The notes under the pieces are model-generated. The model was not told where the DNA came from. It did no database searches and saw only the letters and a program-made list of their open reading frames with translations. The translations under genes were made by a program, and so were the position numbers. A stretch of DNA of 53,208 nt from Prolixibacteraceae bacterium (GTDB taxonomy: Bacteria; Bacteroidota; Bacteroidia; Bacteroidales; Prolixibacteraceae), in assembly GCA_003506435.1 (NCBI GenBank), contig DOAQ01000034.1, forward strand, positions 1 to 53,208, written 5' to 3'. Shown one piece after another: positions 16,699 to 24,899 of this stretch; within the stretch, counting starts at the first letter, position 1, and each line of letters starts with the position of its first letter.

Positions 16699-17688
16699 AT
16701 GAAAAATATTTTAGATAATCTGTTTACGGGCAATAGTCTCACAAAAGAAGAAGCCCGTTCTATCCTAACCAGAATAGGCCAGGGCGAATTCTCAGAATCG
16801 GAAATTGCTTCGCTCCTCACGGTTTTCCGCATGCGGCGCATCAAAGCGGAAGAACTGGCCGGGTTCCGTCAGGCGCTGCTTGACTTATGCGTGGCTGTCG
16901 ATTTTTCAGAATACAACACTATTGATGTCGTTGGTACCGGAGGCGACGGAAAAAATACTTTCAATATTTCGACACTCAGTTGTTTTGTGCTGGCCGGTGC
17001 CGGATACAAGGTAGCCAAACATGGAAATTACGGTTTGTCGTCGGTTAGCGGCGCCTCCAATATGTTCGAATATTTCGGTTATAAATTCAGCAACAACCAA
17101 GACAAATTACGCCGGGAGATCGAAGAAGCAGGAATTTGTTTTCTACACGCACCGCTGTTTCACCCGGCAATGAAGCACGTTGGACCGGTTCGCAAAGCTT
17201 TGAAAGTACGGACATTGTTTAATATGATGGGCCCTATTATCAATCCGGCATCGCCGAACAACCAGTTGGTGGGTGTTTCCGATATCGAAACGATGGACCT
17301 GTATCATCAGGTTTTTGCCAAAAGCGGACAAAATTACCTGATTGTACACAGTTTGGATGGCTACGACGAGGTTTCGCTCACCGGCGATACCCGTTTTGTT
17401 TCCGGACAAACCGAAGATAGCCTTTCGCCTGTTGATTTTGGTTTTCAAACCATTTCTCCGGAAGAACTTTCAGGAGGTAATTCGGTGGACGATGCCGCAA
17501 AAATATTTAAAAATGTACTGGAAGGAAACGGAACACAGGCGCAGCAAAATGTGGTAATTGCCAATGCAGCCTTAGGCATTCGGTGTATTTCGCCGGAAAA
17601 ATCACTGTCCGATTGTGTCGCTAAAGCCGACGATTCGCTCAAATCAGGCAAAGCATTGGGAGTTTTTAAACGACTGCTTGCCGGGTAA
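16699..17688 (+). CDS. trpD: Anthranilate phosphoribosyltransferase
   Basis: A 329-residue enzyme that joins anthranilate to PRPP to make phosphoribosyl-anthranilate. It shows the PRPP-binding GTGGDGKNTFNIST loop, KHGNYGLSSVSGASN, and the anthranilate-site region HPAMKHVGPVRKAL, followed by RTLFNMMGPIINPA. The start ATG 16699 begins MKNILDNLFTGNSLTKEEAR, typical of the family; an upstream in-frame ATG at 16675 would only translate the GGAATTT repeat. It is not fused to trpG, unlike in enterobacteria. Confidence 0.96.
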   Translation: MKNILDNLFTGNSLTKEEARSILTRIGQGEFSESEIASLLTVFRMRRIKAEELAGFRQALLDLCVAVDFSEYNTIDVVGTGGDGKNTFNISTLSCFVLAGAGYKVAKHGNYGLSSVSGASNMFEYFGYKFSNNQDKLRREIEEAGICFLHAPLFHPAMKHVGPVRKALKVRTLFNMMGPIINPASPNNQLVGVSDIETMDLYHQVFAKSGQNYLIVHSLDGYDEVSLTGDTRFVSGQTEDSLSPVDFGFQTISPEELSGGNSVDDAAKIFKNVLEGNGTQAQQNVVIANAALGIRCISPEKSLSDCVAKADDSLKSGKALGVFKRLLAG

Positions 17689-17697
17689 AAGATAAAA

Positions 17698-17750
17698 GGT
17701 GTGGAAGTTTTTAACTTCCGTTAAGATCAGCGATTAAAAATCGCCGCACC
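17698..17750. repeat. Cloverleaf-like (three-way junction) repeat between trpD and trpC
   Basis: An outer stem GGTGTG/CGCACC (17698-17703 with 17745-17750) encloses two hairpins, GAAGTT-TTT-AACTTC (17704-17718) and GCGATT-AAA-AATCGC (17730-17744). All three stems are 6 bp and clean (one G-U). It is followed by three ATAAATC units up to the trpC start. It looks like a structured, mobile-type intergenic repeat rather than a terminator, because no T run follows. Confidence 0.75.
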
Positions 17751-17776
17751 CGAATAAATCATAAATCATAAATCGC

Positions 17777-18562
17777 ATGACTATTCTTGACGAAATAAAC
17801 AATCACAAACGCAGGGAAATTGAAGAAGCCAAAGCGAAAATCAGCATTCAGCAATTGATGCTGTCTTCGTATTTCAAACGAAAAACGAACTCGCTGAAAG
17901 CCGCATTACTGAAAGAAGGGGCGAGTGGTATTATTGCCGAATTTAAAACGAAATCGCCTTCCAAAGGAGTTATTAATGCTGACGCCGAAGTATCAGAGAC
18001 GACAGCAGGTTACGTAGCAGCCGGGGTAAGCGGAATTTCAGTGCTTACGGATAGCCGTTATTTTGGCGGTTCGCTCGAAAACCTGGCAAAAGCACGACAG
18101 GCAAATCCCAATACACCCATCCTGCGCAAAGATTTTATGCTCGACCCGTACCAGATTTACGAAGCCAAAGCACATGGTGCCGACCTGATTTTGCTGATAG
18201 CAGAAAGCCTGAGCAAAGAACTTTTGCTGGAACTCACCCTAAAAGCCAAAGAACTGGGATTGGAAGTACTGGTCGAAATCCACAGCGAAGAAGAACTTGC
18301 AAAACTGAACCCGTATGTCGATATTGTCGGAGTAAATAACCGCGACCTTCGTACTTTTGTGGTAGATGTGGAAACCTCTGTTCGGCTGAGCAAACTCATT
18401 CCGGAGCAATTTGTAAAAATTTCGGAAAGCGGAATTTCTAATCCGAAGAACATTGCAAAATTGAGTGATGCCGGGTTCAAGGGTTACCTGATTGGCGAAA
18501 CGTTTATGAAAACTGCCGATCCGGCAAAAGCTTGTGCCGAATTTATTAATAGTTTGAAGTAA
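17777..18562 (+). CDS. trpC: Indole-3-glycerol phosphate synthase
   Basis: A 261-residue TIM-barrel enzyme that closes the indole ring from CdRP with loss of CO2. Visible motifs: IIAEFKTKSPSKG (residues 52-64, with Glu and Lys of the active site), ILRKDFMLDPYQIYEA with the catalytic Lys118, LVEIHSEEEL, GVNNRDLRTF and ISESGI near the C-terminus. It stands alone, not fused to TrpF. The next gene, trpF, follows after a repeat-filled gap. Confidence 0.96.
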   Translation: MTILDEINNHKRREIEEAKAKISIQQLMLSSYFKRKTNSLKAALLKEGASGIIAEFKTKSPSKGVINADAEVSETTAGYVAAGVSGISVLTDSRYFGGSLENLAKARQANPNTPILRKDFMLDPYQIYEAKAHGADLILLIAESLSKELLLELTLKAKELGLEVLVEIHSEEELAKLNPYVDIVGVNNRDLRTFVVDVETSVRLSKLIPEQFVKISESGISNPKNIAKLSDAGFKGYLIGETFMKTADPAKACAEFINSLK

Positions 18563-18570
18563 CATACAGG

Positions 18571-18619
18571 ACTGATCCGATGATTCAAAGTCATCGGATC
18601 AGTAAACTAATCAGTTTAC
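18571..18619. repeat. Perfect 13-bp hairpin plus 7-bp hairpin between trpC and trpF
   Basis: ACTGATCCGATGA (18571-18583) pairs perfectly with TCATCGGATCAGT (18591-18603) over a 7-nt loop. A second hairpin, GTAAACT-AATC-AGTTTAC, abuts it (18602-18619). There is no T run, so this looks like a dispersed palindrome rather than an intrinsic terminator. Confidence 0.75.
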
Positions 18620-18660
18620 CTATGAACAGGGATAAAATGCAAAAACATGTTTCTGAAATT

Positions 18661-18695
18661 TTCTTCCCCCTTGAGGGGAAGGTCAGGAAGGGGGC
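18661..18695. repeat. C/G-rich palindromic repeat just before the trpF core
   Basis: CCCCCTTGAGGGG followed by a GGTCAGGAAGGGGG tail, of the same style as the repeats flanking trpG. It ends one base before an in-frame TTG that may be the true trpF start; its purine-rich tail could act as a ribosome-binding region. Confidence 0.6.
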
Positions 18696-18696
18696 T

Positions 18697-19329
18697 TTGA
18701 AAATAAAAGTATGCGGAATGCGCGATCCGGAAAACATTGCCGGGATTGCATCGGGCGGCCCCGATTTCATGGGGTTCATCTTCTACCCGAAAAGCAAACG
18801 TTTTACGGGTTTCGATGCACAGACTGAAATTTTGAATGCTTTTCCTGAAAAAATTCAGAAAGTTGGAGTTTTTGTGAACGAGACACCGGAACAGATTTTT
18901 GCAACCAGCCGGGTATGGAAATTGGATGCAATCCAGTTGCACGGACAGGAAACTCCTGACAATTGTCGCCAAATACAATATTCAGTATTACCGGTTTTCA
19001 AAGCATTCTCTATTGATGAATCTTTCGATTTTGAAATATTGAAAGCATATCAGGATTATTGCGATTATTTTTTATTCGACACCAAAGGGCAGTTTCCAGG
19101 CGGAACCGGGCAAAAATTTAACTGGGCGCTGCTCGAAGATTACCAACTGGATGTGCCTTTCTTCCTGAGCGGAGGAATTGGTCCCGATGATGTGGAAAGC
19201 ATCCGAAATTTTCGCCATCCGCAGCTTTTCGGGATTGACATTAACAGTGGTTTTGAAATCAGTCCCGGCTTAAAAGATATCGAAAAAGTCAGAAAATTTA
19301 TTTCAGAAATCAAATCTGATATTGTCTAA
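18697..19329 (+). CDS. trpF: Phosphoribosylanthranilate isomerase
   Basis: TrpF isomerises phosphoribosyl-anthranilate to CdRP. The TIM-barrel motifs are KIKVCGMRDPENI, VGVFVNETPEQI, IQLHGQETPD, LFDTKGQFPGGTGQKFNW, FLSGGIGPDD and GIDINSGFE. The family normally begins MKIKVCG, and an in-frame TTG at exactly that point (18697) gives a 210-residue protein of standard length. In-frame ATGs at 18580, 18622 and 18637 would add 39, 25 or 20 residues, encoded largely by palindromic repeat DNA; the first lies inside a hairpin. I prefer the TTG, moderately. The enzyme call is certain, the start is not. Confidence 0.9.
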   Translation: MKIKVCGMRDPENIAGIASGGPDFMGFIFYPKSKRFTGFDAQTEILNAFPEKIQKVGVFVNETPEQIFATSRVWKLDAIQLHGQETPDNCRQIQYSVLPVFKAFSIDESFDFEILKAYQDYCDYFLFDTKGQFPGGTGQKFNWALLEDYQLDVPFFLSGGIGPDDVESIRNFRHPQLFGIDINSGFEISPGLKDIEKVRKFISEIKSDIV

Positions 19330-19355
19330 AAATCTATAAGTCTAATATCTCAAAT

Positions 19356-20537
19356 ATGAACTATCAAGTTAATGACAAAGGCTATTACGGCGAATTCGGG
19401 GGAGCATTCATTCCAGAAATGATGTACCCGAATATTGAAGAACTTCGCCGGGAATATATGAGTATCATCCACTCCTACGATTTCCGGCAGGAATTTATCA
19501 GCCTGCTGAAACACTACGTAGGAAGGCCATCTCCATTGTATTTTGCAAAACGGATGTCGGAACATTACCAAAGCAATGTTTTCCTGAAGAGGGAAGATTT
19601 AAACCACACTGGTTCTCACAAAATAAACAATACCATCGGTCAGATTTTGCTGGCCAAACACTTGAAAAAGAAACGCATTATTGCCGAAACCGGCGCCGGG
19701 CAACACGGTGTGGCCACCGCAACTGTATGTGCCTTGATGGGTGTTCAGTGTGTAGTTTATATGGGAGCGCTTGATGTGAAACGACAAGCGCCCAACGTGA
19801 AAAAGATGCGCATGCTGGGAGCTGAAGTTATTCCGGCATTGAGTGGTAACCAAACGCTAAAAGACGCTACCAACGAAGCCATGCGCGACTGGATCAATAA
19901 CCCGGTAGATACGCATTATATCATTGGGTCGGTCGTGGGACCACACCCCTACCCCGATATGGTAGCCCGTTTCCAGTCGGTGATCAGCGAAGAAATACGT
20001 TGGCAGTTGGACGAGCAGCTTGGCCGCGAACTGCCCACCCGGGTGATTGCCTGTGTGGGCGGCGGAAGCAACGCTGCCGGTGCTTTTTATCATTTTCTGG
20101 AAGACGAAGCAGTAGAACTGATTGGTGTTGAAGCGGCAGGAAAAGGGATCAGCACCCCTGATACTGCAGCTACCCTGACACTGGGAACACCGGGAGTCTT
20201 GCACAGCTCGCACTCCTACCTGATGCAGAATGAAGATGGCCAAATTACCGAACCGTATTCCATCTCGGCAGGATTGGATTACCCGGGAATCGGACCATTG
20301 CATGCTCACCTTTTCAAAACAGGCAGAGGTAAATACCTTTGGGCAACCGATGAAGAAGTTTTGCAGTCAGCGCTTTTACTGACCCGAAAAGAGGGCATTA
20401 TCCCCGCACTGGAATCGGCTCACGCACTGGCAGCTCTTGAAAAAATCAAACTTCAGCCTGAAGATGTTAATATCATCAACCTGTCGGGACGCGGTGACAA
20501 GGACATGGAAACTTATTTGGATTATTTTGGATATTAA
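19356..20537 (+). CDS. trpB: Tryptophan synthase beta chain
   Basis: A 393-residue PLP enzyme that condenses indole with serine to give tryptophan. Lys89 in HTGSHKINN is the PLP Schiff-base residue, Glu111 in ETGAGQHG is the catalytic acid, GGGSNAAG binds the phosphate, and GRGDKDM is near the C-terminus. The length is that of the standard TrpB1 type that works with TrpA. The gap to trpF is 26 bp and holds no palindrome, unlike most other junctions of this operon. Confidence 0.97.
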   Translation: MNYQVNDKGYYGEFGGAFIPEMMYPNIEELRREYMSIIHSYDFRQEFISLLKHYVGRPSPLYFAKRMSEHYQSNVFLKREDLNHTGSHKINNTIGQILLAKHLKKKRIIAETGAGQHGVATATVCALMGVQCVVYMGALDVKRQAPNVKKMRMLGAEVIPALSGNQTLKDATNEAMRDWINNPVDTHYIIGSVVGPHPYPDMVARFQSVISEEIRWQLDEQLGRELPTRVIACVGGGSNAAGAFYHFLEDEAVELIGVEAAGKGISTPDTAATLTLGTPGVLHSSHSYLMQNEDGQITEPYSISAGLDYPGIGPLHAHLFKTGRGKYLWATDEEVLQSALLLTRKEGIIPALESAHALAALEKIKLQPEDVNIINLSGRGDKDMETYLDYFGY

Positions 20538-20662
20538 GAGGGGCTCTTCCCCAGCTTTTCTCCGAAAGGGAGAGGCTAAAACAGCGATATTTTAAATGAA
20601 ATGAAAAAATGAAGTTTAATATTCCCTCTGAAAGTCCCTCTTTGGGGGATTCAGTGGGCTTT
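20538..20662. repeat. Two C/G-rich palindromic repeats between trpB and trpA
   Basis: Elements at 20538-20576 (GGGGCTCTTCCCC and an AAAGGGAGAGG arm) and 20621-20662 (CCCTCTGAAAGTCCCTC with TTTGGGGGA and GGGCTTT arms) share the style of the repeats around trpG and trpF. They take up most of the 136-bp trpB-trpA gap, the longest in the operon. Confidence 0.55.
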
Positions 20663-20673
20663 AAATTATAATC

Positions 20674-21456
20674 ATGAACAACAGAATCAACCAGCTTTTT
20701 CAGGAAAAAGATAAAAACATCCTGTCGGTTTACTTTACAGCCGGCTATCCTGAGTTAAACGATACAGTCACCATTATTCAGGAATTGGAAAAAAATGGCG
20801 TCAACTTGATTGAAATCGGGATGCCTTTTTCTGACCCGGTAGCCGACGGGCCTGTTATTCAGAACAGCAGCCTGATTGCCCTGAAGAATGGCATGAGTGT
20901 AAAAAAATTGTTCGAACAACTACAGAACATCCGTAAAACAGTGAAAATCCCATTGATCCTGATGGGTTATCTGAACCCTGTTTTGCAGTTCGGCGTCGAA
21001 AACTTCTGCAAAAAATGTCAGGAAGTGGGCATCGACGGGCTGATTATCCCCGACCTGCCCCTGAATGAATATCTTTCGGAATACAAGTCTCTTTTCGAGG
21101 CACATCAACTGCACAATATTTTGCTGATCACGCCGCAAACTTCCGATGAGCGAATCCTGCAAATTGATGCCGAATCGTCCGGCTTTATTTACATGGTTTC
21201 GAGTTCATCGACCACCGGCATGAAACAAAGCGTAGCCAAATATCAAACTGAATATTTTGAACGTGTCAACCGGCTTGGATTAAAAAATCCGCAACTGATC
21301 GGATTTGGAATTTCCAACCACGAAACCTTCCAAAACACCTGCAAATATGCGGGCGGAGCCATTATCGGCAGCGCCTTTGTAAAAGCGCTCGAAGGAGAAT
21401 TAACATTGAACGAACGAATTTCGGGATTTGTGAAAACGATCGTCAACCCGGAATAA
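20674..21456 (+). CDS. trpA: Tryptophan synthase alpha chain
   Basis: A 260-residue TIM barrel that cleaves indole-3-glycerol phosphate to indole and glyceraldehyde-3-phosphate and channels indole to TrpB. The catalytic Glu47 and Asp58 lie in EIGMPFSDPVADGP with the usual 11-residue spacing. YFTAGYP, LMGYLNP, IIPDLPLNEY and GFGISNHE are also family motifs. This completes the pathway from chorismate to tryptophan in one operon. Confidence 0.97.
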   Translation: MNNRINQLFQEKDKNILSVYFTAGYPELNDTVTIIQELEKNGVNLIEIGMPFSDPVADGPVIQNSSLIALKNGMSVKKLFEQLQNIRKTVKIPLILMGYLNPVLQFGVENFCKKCQEVGIDGLIIPDLPLNEYLSEYKSLFEAHQLHNILLITPQTSDERILQIDAESSGFIYMVSSSSTTGMKQSVAKYQTEYFERVNRLGLKNPQLIGFGISNHETFQNTCKYAGGAIIGSAFVKALEGELTLNERISGFVKTIVNPE

Positions 21457-21662
21457 AACTATTTTCTTCATTGTAATGCAATTCGATTTCTATCGGATGT
21501 TCTGAAACATACGCAGAAAATACGCGTCCATTTCTCTGTTCTTCAACAAATTAATTGAAAAGAAAAATCCGGATGCCTGTTAAAGAATGTTAAGCCTATT
21601 ATAGAGCATATTAAATGGAAATTGAATTCGTTATTTTCAAAGAACAATTTAAACAGAAAACT

Positions 21663-21854
21663 ATGTTAGAATATGCTAAGGTAATATTACCAAAGGTCAG
21701 TTTTAGCAGGCAGTTGTTCCGTAAAGAGCTTTTAAAGTGCATAAACTGGGTCGAAGCACCTGACCTGAAAAAATTTAAAAATTGGTGCTATGAAAATTTT
21801 GGGGATATGTATCCGGAAATCCTCGATCGGGCATTTACAGGAATACCTTCATGA
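21663..21854 (+). CDS. Small protein of unknown function at the end of the trp unit
   Basis: A 63-residue ORF starting MLEYAKVILPKVSFSRQLFR, or 79 residues if the in-frame ATG at 21615 is used. It is rich in Lys, Trp and aromatic residues (CINWVEAPDLKKFKNWCYE) and predicted soluble and helical, with no signal peptide. I recall similar small proteins in other Bacteroidota, which favours a real gene, but I cannot name a function. It lies 206 bp after trpA and just before an intrinsic terminator, so it may be read through from the trp operon or have its own promoter. Confidence 0.6.
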   Translation: MLEYAKVILPKVSFSRQLFRKELLKCINWVEAPDLKKFKNWCYENFGDMYPEILDRAFTGIPS

Positions 21855-21861
21855 TATTGAA

Positions 21862-21886
21862 GGCTCCCAATTCGGGGGCCTTTTTT
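21862..21886 (+). terminator. Intrinsic terminator after the small ORF
   Basis: GGCTCCC (21862-21868) pairs with GGGGGCC (21874-21880), 7 bp with one T-G pair and a 5-nt loop, followed by TTTTTT. It lies seven bases after the small ORF stop and separates the trp unit from the convergent regulator gene. Confidence 0.85.
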
Positions 21887-21973
21887 ATTCGTCGCTTCAG
21901 AATCTGCTTACCGGTAATTAAAAACTTAAAATCTGTCATCCCCCGGTTTTGCGGGAGCAATGATAGTTTTTTG

Positions 21974-22738
21974 TCACACCAAAGTTACTTCAATCCCTCT
22001 TTCACGGATGATTTGAACTGTGTTGAGAGGCGCATCTTTATCTGTAATAATATGGTGGATTTGACCTATATCGCAAATTTTACCAAATCCCCGTTTCCCG
22101 AATTTCGACGAATCTGCCAGAACAATTACCTCCTGTGCAGCCTTTATCATGTATTGGTTGAGATGAGCTTCTGCAATATTGCTAGTTGTTAATCCGAAAT
22201 CAAGATCAATTCCATCAACGCCAATGAAGAGCTTGTTACACATCAATTCACTCAGCAAACTTTCAGCATTCGGACCAATAACTGACGCAGAGCTTTTCCG
22301 CGTTGATCCTCCCAACTGGATCACTTCTATATTCGGTTTATAATAAAGAGACAGAGTCACTTTGACAGAAGCAGTAATTACAGTAAGAGGCTCTGTAAGG
22401 GTAATCTTTTGAGCAAAATTCAGTACGGTCGTCCCTGAAGCAATAATGATCCGGTCATTTTTCTTCAATAACAAATTTGCAGCTTCAGCAATGCGCAGCT
22501 TCTCATCAACCTGTATCTTCTCTTTCTCGTCAATATGCCGGTCATCAATAAGTGAACTCATCGGGCTTGCACTTCCATGACTTCGGAAAAGCAATTTTCT
22601 TCTTTCAAGTTCTTTCAAATCCTTTCGAATAGTTACTTCTGAAACACCTAAACGATCACTAAGATCTTGTACCCTGACGTAACCGTCCTTTTCCAACTCA
22701 TTTAATATGATTTTATGTCTTTGTGCAATATTTCTCAT
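21974..22738 (-). CDS. glpR: DeoR/GlpR-family transcriptional repressor
   Basis: A 254-residue regulator. The N-terminal DeoR helix-turn-helix (about residues 22-41) contains VRVQDLSDRLGVSEVTIRKDL. The C-terminal DeoR sensor domain has IIASGTTVLNFAQKI, FIGVDGIDLDFGLTTSN and VLADSSKFGKRGF. DeoR-type sensors bind phosphorylated sugars; beside glpD and glpT the natural ligand is glycerol-3-phosphate, so glpR is a context-based name. I start at ATG 22738 because family alignment begins there; the frame is open to 22843 but adds an unrelated tail. It is divergent from glpD across a 540-bp AT-rich region. Confidence 0.88.
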   Translation of the reverse strand: MRNIAQRHKIILNELEKDGYVRVQDLSDRLGVSEVTIRKDLKELERRKLLFRSHGSASPMSSLIDDRHIDEKEKIQVDEKLRIAEAANLLLKKNDRIIIASGTTVLNFAQKITLTEPLTVITASVKVTLSLYYKPNIEVIQLGGSTRKSSASVIGPNAESLLSELMCNKLFIGVDGIDLDFGLTTSNIAEAHLNQYMIKAAQEVIVLADSSKFGKRGFGKICDIGQIHHIITDKDAPLNTVQIIRERGIEVTLV

Positions 22739-22773
22739 GAGTTTTTTAATTAATTGGAATATTCTAATCGAGC

Positions 22774-22781
22774 CAAAGATA
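22774..22781 (-). promoter_or_regulatory. Candidate -7 element for the DeoR/GlpR gene
   Basis: TATCTTTG on the minus strand matches TAnnTTTG fully and would start transcription about 30 nt before the ATG. A TTTC lies at roughly the -33 distance, one base off TTTG. Confidence 0.45.
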
Positions 22782-22784
22782 TAA

Positions 22785-23082
22785 AATAAAAGTGGAACTG
22801 GCGAAACAGCGTTGAATTCCCAATTGTCTTTTAATGTGTACAACTACCTATTATCAATGGGTACAAGACTATTTGCAAATATTATCTGATTAATCCTTTC
22901 GAATTCTCAAATTTTCCAAAACAAGCAGAAAGGTTGAATTATTCGCCGAATTAATTGCTCTCAGTATTTCCATCCAAATTATTCTAAGTAAAGAAAATGA
23001 ATAAAACGAACAGGCTAATTCACTCTTAACCCAGAAAAAAACAAAGAAGATATTATATATATGAAAACAAATACACTCTATC
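22785..23082. other. Divergent AT-rich intergenic region, no gene seen
   Basis: Between the regulator and glpD I see no convincing ORF; a 70-codon minus-strand frame here is low-complexity and Phe/Ile-rich and looks spurious. It has no RNA gene or repeat family. It probably contains regulator binding sites. Confidence 0.5.
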
Positions 23083-23149
23083 CAAAACAAAATAAATTTC
23101 AAAATCTTTCATTTTTGTTTTGATTTCTTAAAAATACCCTCTACTTTTA
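23083..23149 (+). promoter_or_regulatory. glpD promoter with overlapping inverted repeat (possible GlpR operator)
   Basis: TTTG (23119-23122) is followed after 19 nt by TACTTTTA (23142-23149), one mismatch from TAnnTTTG. A perfect 10-bp inverted repeat, CAAAACAAAA at 23083-23092 and TTTTGTTTTG at 23113-23122, overlaps the -33 element and could be the repressor's operator. The arms are simple A/T-rich sequence, so chance is possible. Confidence 0.45.
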
Positions 23150-23280
23150 TTCCGAATTTACGTTCATGGAATATCTCATTCTTTTTCTCTCCGGGAACAG
23201 AGTAGGATGCACCAATAAAATGACAAAAGTTTATTCTTAAAAACAGATGAATTACAAATCAATTTAAAGCACAAAATAAA

Positions 23281-24849
23281 GTGAAACGAGAAAATTCTAT
23301 CAACCAATTAAAAAATGCCCAACAAGAATGGGATATCCTCGTTATTGGAGGGGGCGCTACCGGTTTAGGAATTGCAGTGGATGCTGCCAGCCGGGGTTAT
23401 CGTACGATTTTATTAGAACAGTCAGATTTTGCGAAAGGTACTTCCAGCCGGAGCACAAAGTTGGTACACGGAGGAGTCCGTTATTTGGCACAGGGAGATA
23501 TCCAGATGGTTGTAGGAGCATTACACGAGCGTGGACGTATGAGAAGAAACGCTCCTCATCTGGTAAAGGATATGCGTTTTATTATCGGGAACTATCGTTG
23601 GTGGGAAAAAGCGTTTTATACCATCGGATTAACTATGTATGATGTTTTGGCCGGACGTTTGGGACTGGGGCGTTCATTGCCTCTTCTGAAAAGAACGGTA
23701 AGAAAAGAAATCCCTGCATTGAAACAAGGCGGACTGAGAGGTGGAGTCGTTTATCATGACGGACAGTTTGACGATGCCCGCATGGCTATCACGCTTGCCC
23801 AAACAGCAGTAGACCATGGCGCGACATGTTTGAATTACGTAAAAATAAACGAGTTGATAAAAAATGACTCGGAAAAAATTTCAGGAGTAACCGCAATTGA
23901 CCAGTTATCAGGAGAACAATATACAATTAACGCAAAAGTTGTTATTAATGCTACCGGCGTATTCGTCGATGATATTATGACGATGGATGCACCGGAAGCA
24001 AAAAAGAAAGTTCGTCCGAGCCAGGGAGTTCACCTGGTTGTCGATAGTAAATTCCTTGGTGGTAATTCGGCATTAATGATTCCAAAAACAAAAGATGGCC
24101 GGGTACTTTTCGGAGTTCCATGGCACGGGAAAGTCGTTCTGGGCACTACTGACACTCCGCTAAACGAGGCAGAACTGGAGCCACGCGCACTGGAAGAAGA
24201 AGTGAATTTCATTTTGGACCAGGCTGGTCAGTATCTTGACATAAAACCGACAAAAGCCGATGTCCTTTCTGTATTTGCCGGGTTGCGCCCATTGGCAGCT
24301 CCAACTCACGACGATTCCAAGAAGACAAAAGAGATTTCAAGAAATCATAAAATATATAAGTCGAAATCGGGATTACTTACAATTACCGGCGGAAAATGGA
24401 CGACCTATCGTGAAATGGGCGAAGAAGCTGTAGATCTTGCCATTCAAATGGGTAACCTAAATCCAAAAGGGTGCATTACAAAAGATTTAAAAGTACATGG
24501 ATATGCCGTGAATACTGATGATTCGAACTGGAACTATGTATATGGCAGCGATGCAGAGAAAATTAATATGCTGAAAAAAGAAGACCATGAGAATGCAGCT
24601 CTTTTACATCCGAAATACACCTTTACGGTTGCCCATGTTATTTGGGCAGTCAGGGAAGAACAGGCACAGACTGTCGAAGATGTTTTGGCCCGCCGTGTAA
24701 GGGCATTGTTTCTGGATGCCAAAGCTGCAATTGAGATGGCCCGCAAGGTCGCTTCTGTTATGGCCAAAGAATTGAACAAAACAGAAGAATGGGCAGAACA
24801 ACAAGTGAACGATTTTACCAATTTGGCAAAAGGTTATATTTTGCAATAA
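23281..24849 (+). CDS. glpD: Glycerol-3-phosphate dehydrogenase (FAD, respiratory)
   Basis: A 522-residue flavoprotein that oxidises glycerol-3-phosphate to dihydroxyacetone phosphate and passes electrons to quinone at the inner membrane. The FAD-binding VIGGGATGLGIAVDAASRGY lies near the N-terminus, followed by the family signature GTSSRSTKLVHGGVRYL. PWHGKVVLGTTDTPL, FAGLRPLAA and GGKWTTYREMGEEAVD are also present, then the C-terminal DAO_C domain. The start codon is GTG 23281. It leads an operon-like run with glpT 50 bp downstream, the reason to read the set as glycerol-3-phosphate utilisation. Confidence 0.95.
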   Translation: MKRENSINQLKNAQQEWDILVIGGGATGLGIAVDAASRGYRTILLEQSDFAKGTSSRSTKLVHGGVRYLAQGDIQMVVGALHERGRMRRNAPHLVKDMRFIIGNYRWWEKAFYTIGLTMYDVLAGRLGLGRSLPLLKRTVRKEIPALKQGGLRGGVVYHDGQFDDARMAITLAQTAVDHGATCLNYVKINELIKNDSEKISGVTAIDQLSGEQYTINAKVVINATGVFVDDIMTMDAPEAKKKVRPSQGVHLVVDSKFLGGNSALMIPKTKDGRVLFGVPWHGKVVLGTTDTPLNEAELEPRALEEEVNFILDQAGQYLDIKPTKADVLSVFAGLRPLAAPTHDDSKKTKEISRNHKIYKSKSGLLTITGGKWTTYREMGEEAVDLAIQMGNLNPKGCITKDLKVHGYAVNTDDSNWNYVYGSDAEKINMLKKEDHENAALLHPKYTFTVAHVIWAVREEQAQTVEDVLARRVRALFLDAKAAIEMARKVASVMAKELNKTEEWAEQQVNDFTNLAKGYILQ

Positions 24850-24899
24850 CTTTGCAACATTGATTCTTGATATTTATACCGGTAAAAATAAAACAAAGA

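Noticed and set aside
18580..18696. TrpF starting at ATG 18580
   Set aside because: That ATG sits inside a 13-bp hairpin repeat and would add 39 residues absent from the family.
22890..23102. A 70-codon minus-strand ORF in the glpR-glpD gap
   Set aside because: Low-complexity, Phe/Ile-rich, no recognisable start context and overlapping the probable glpD control region.
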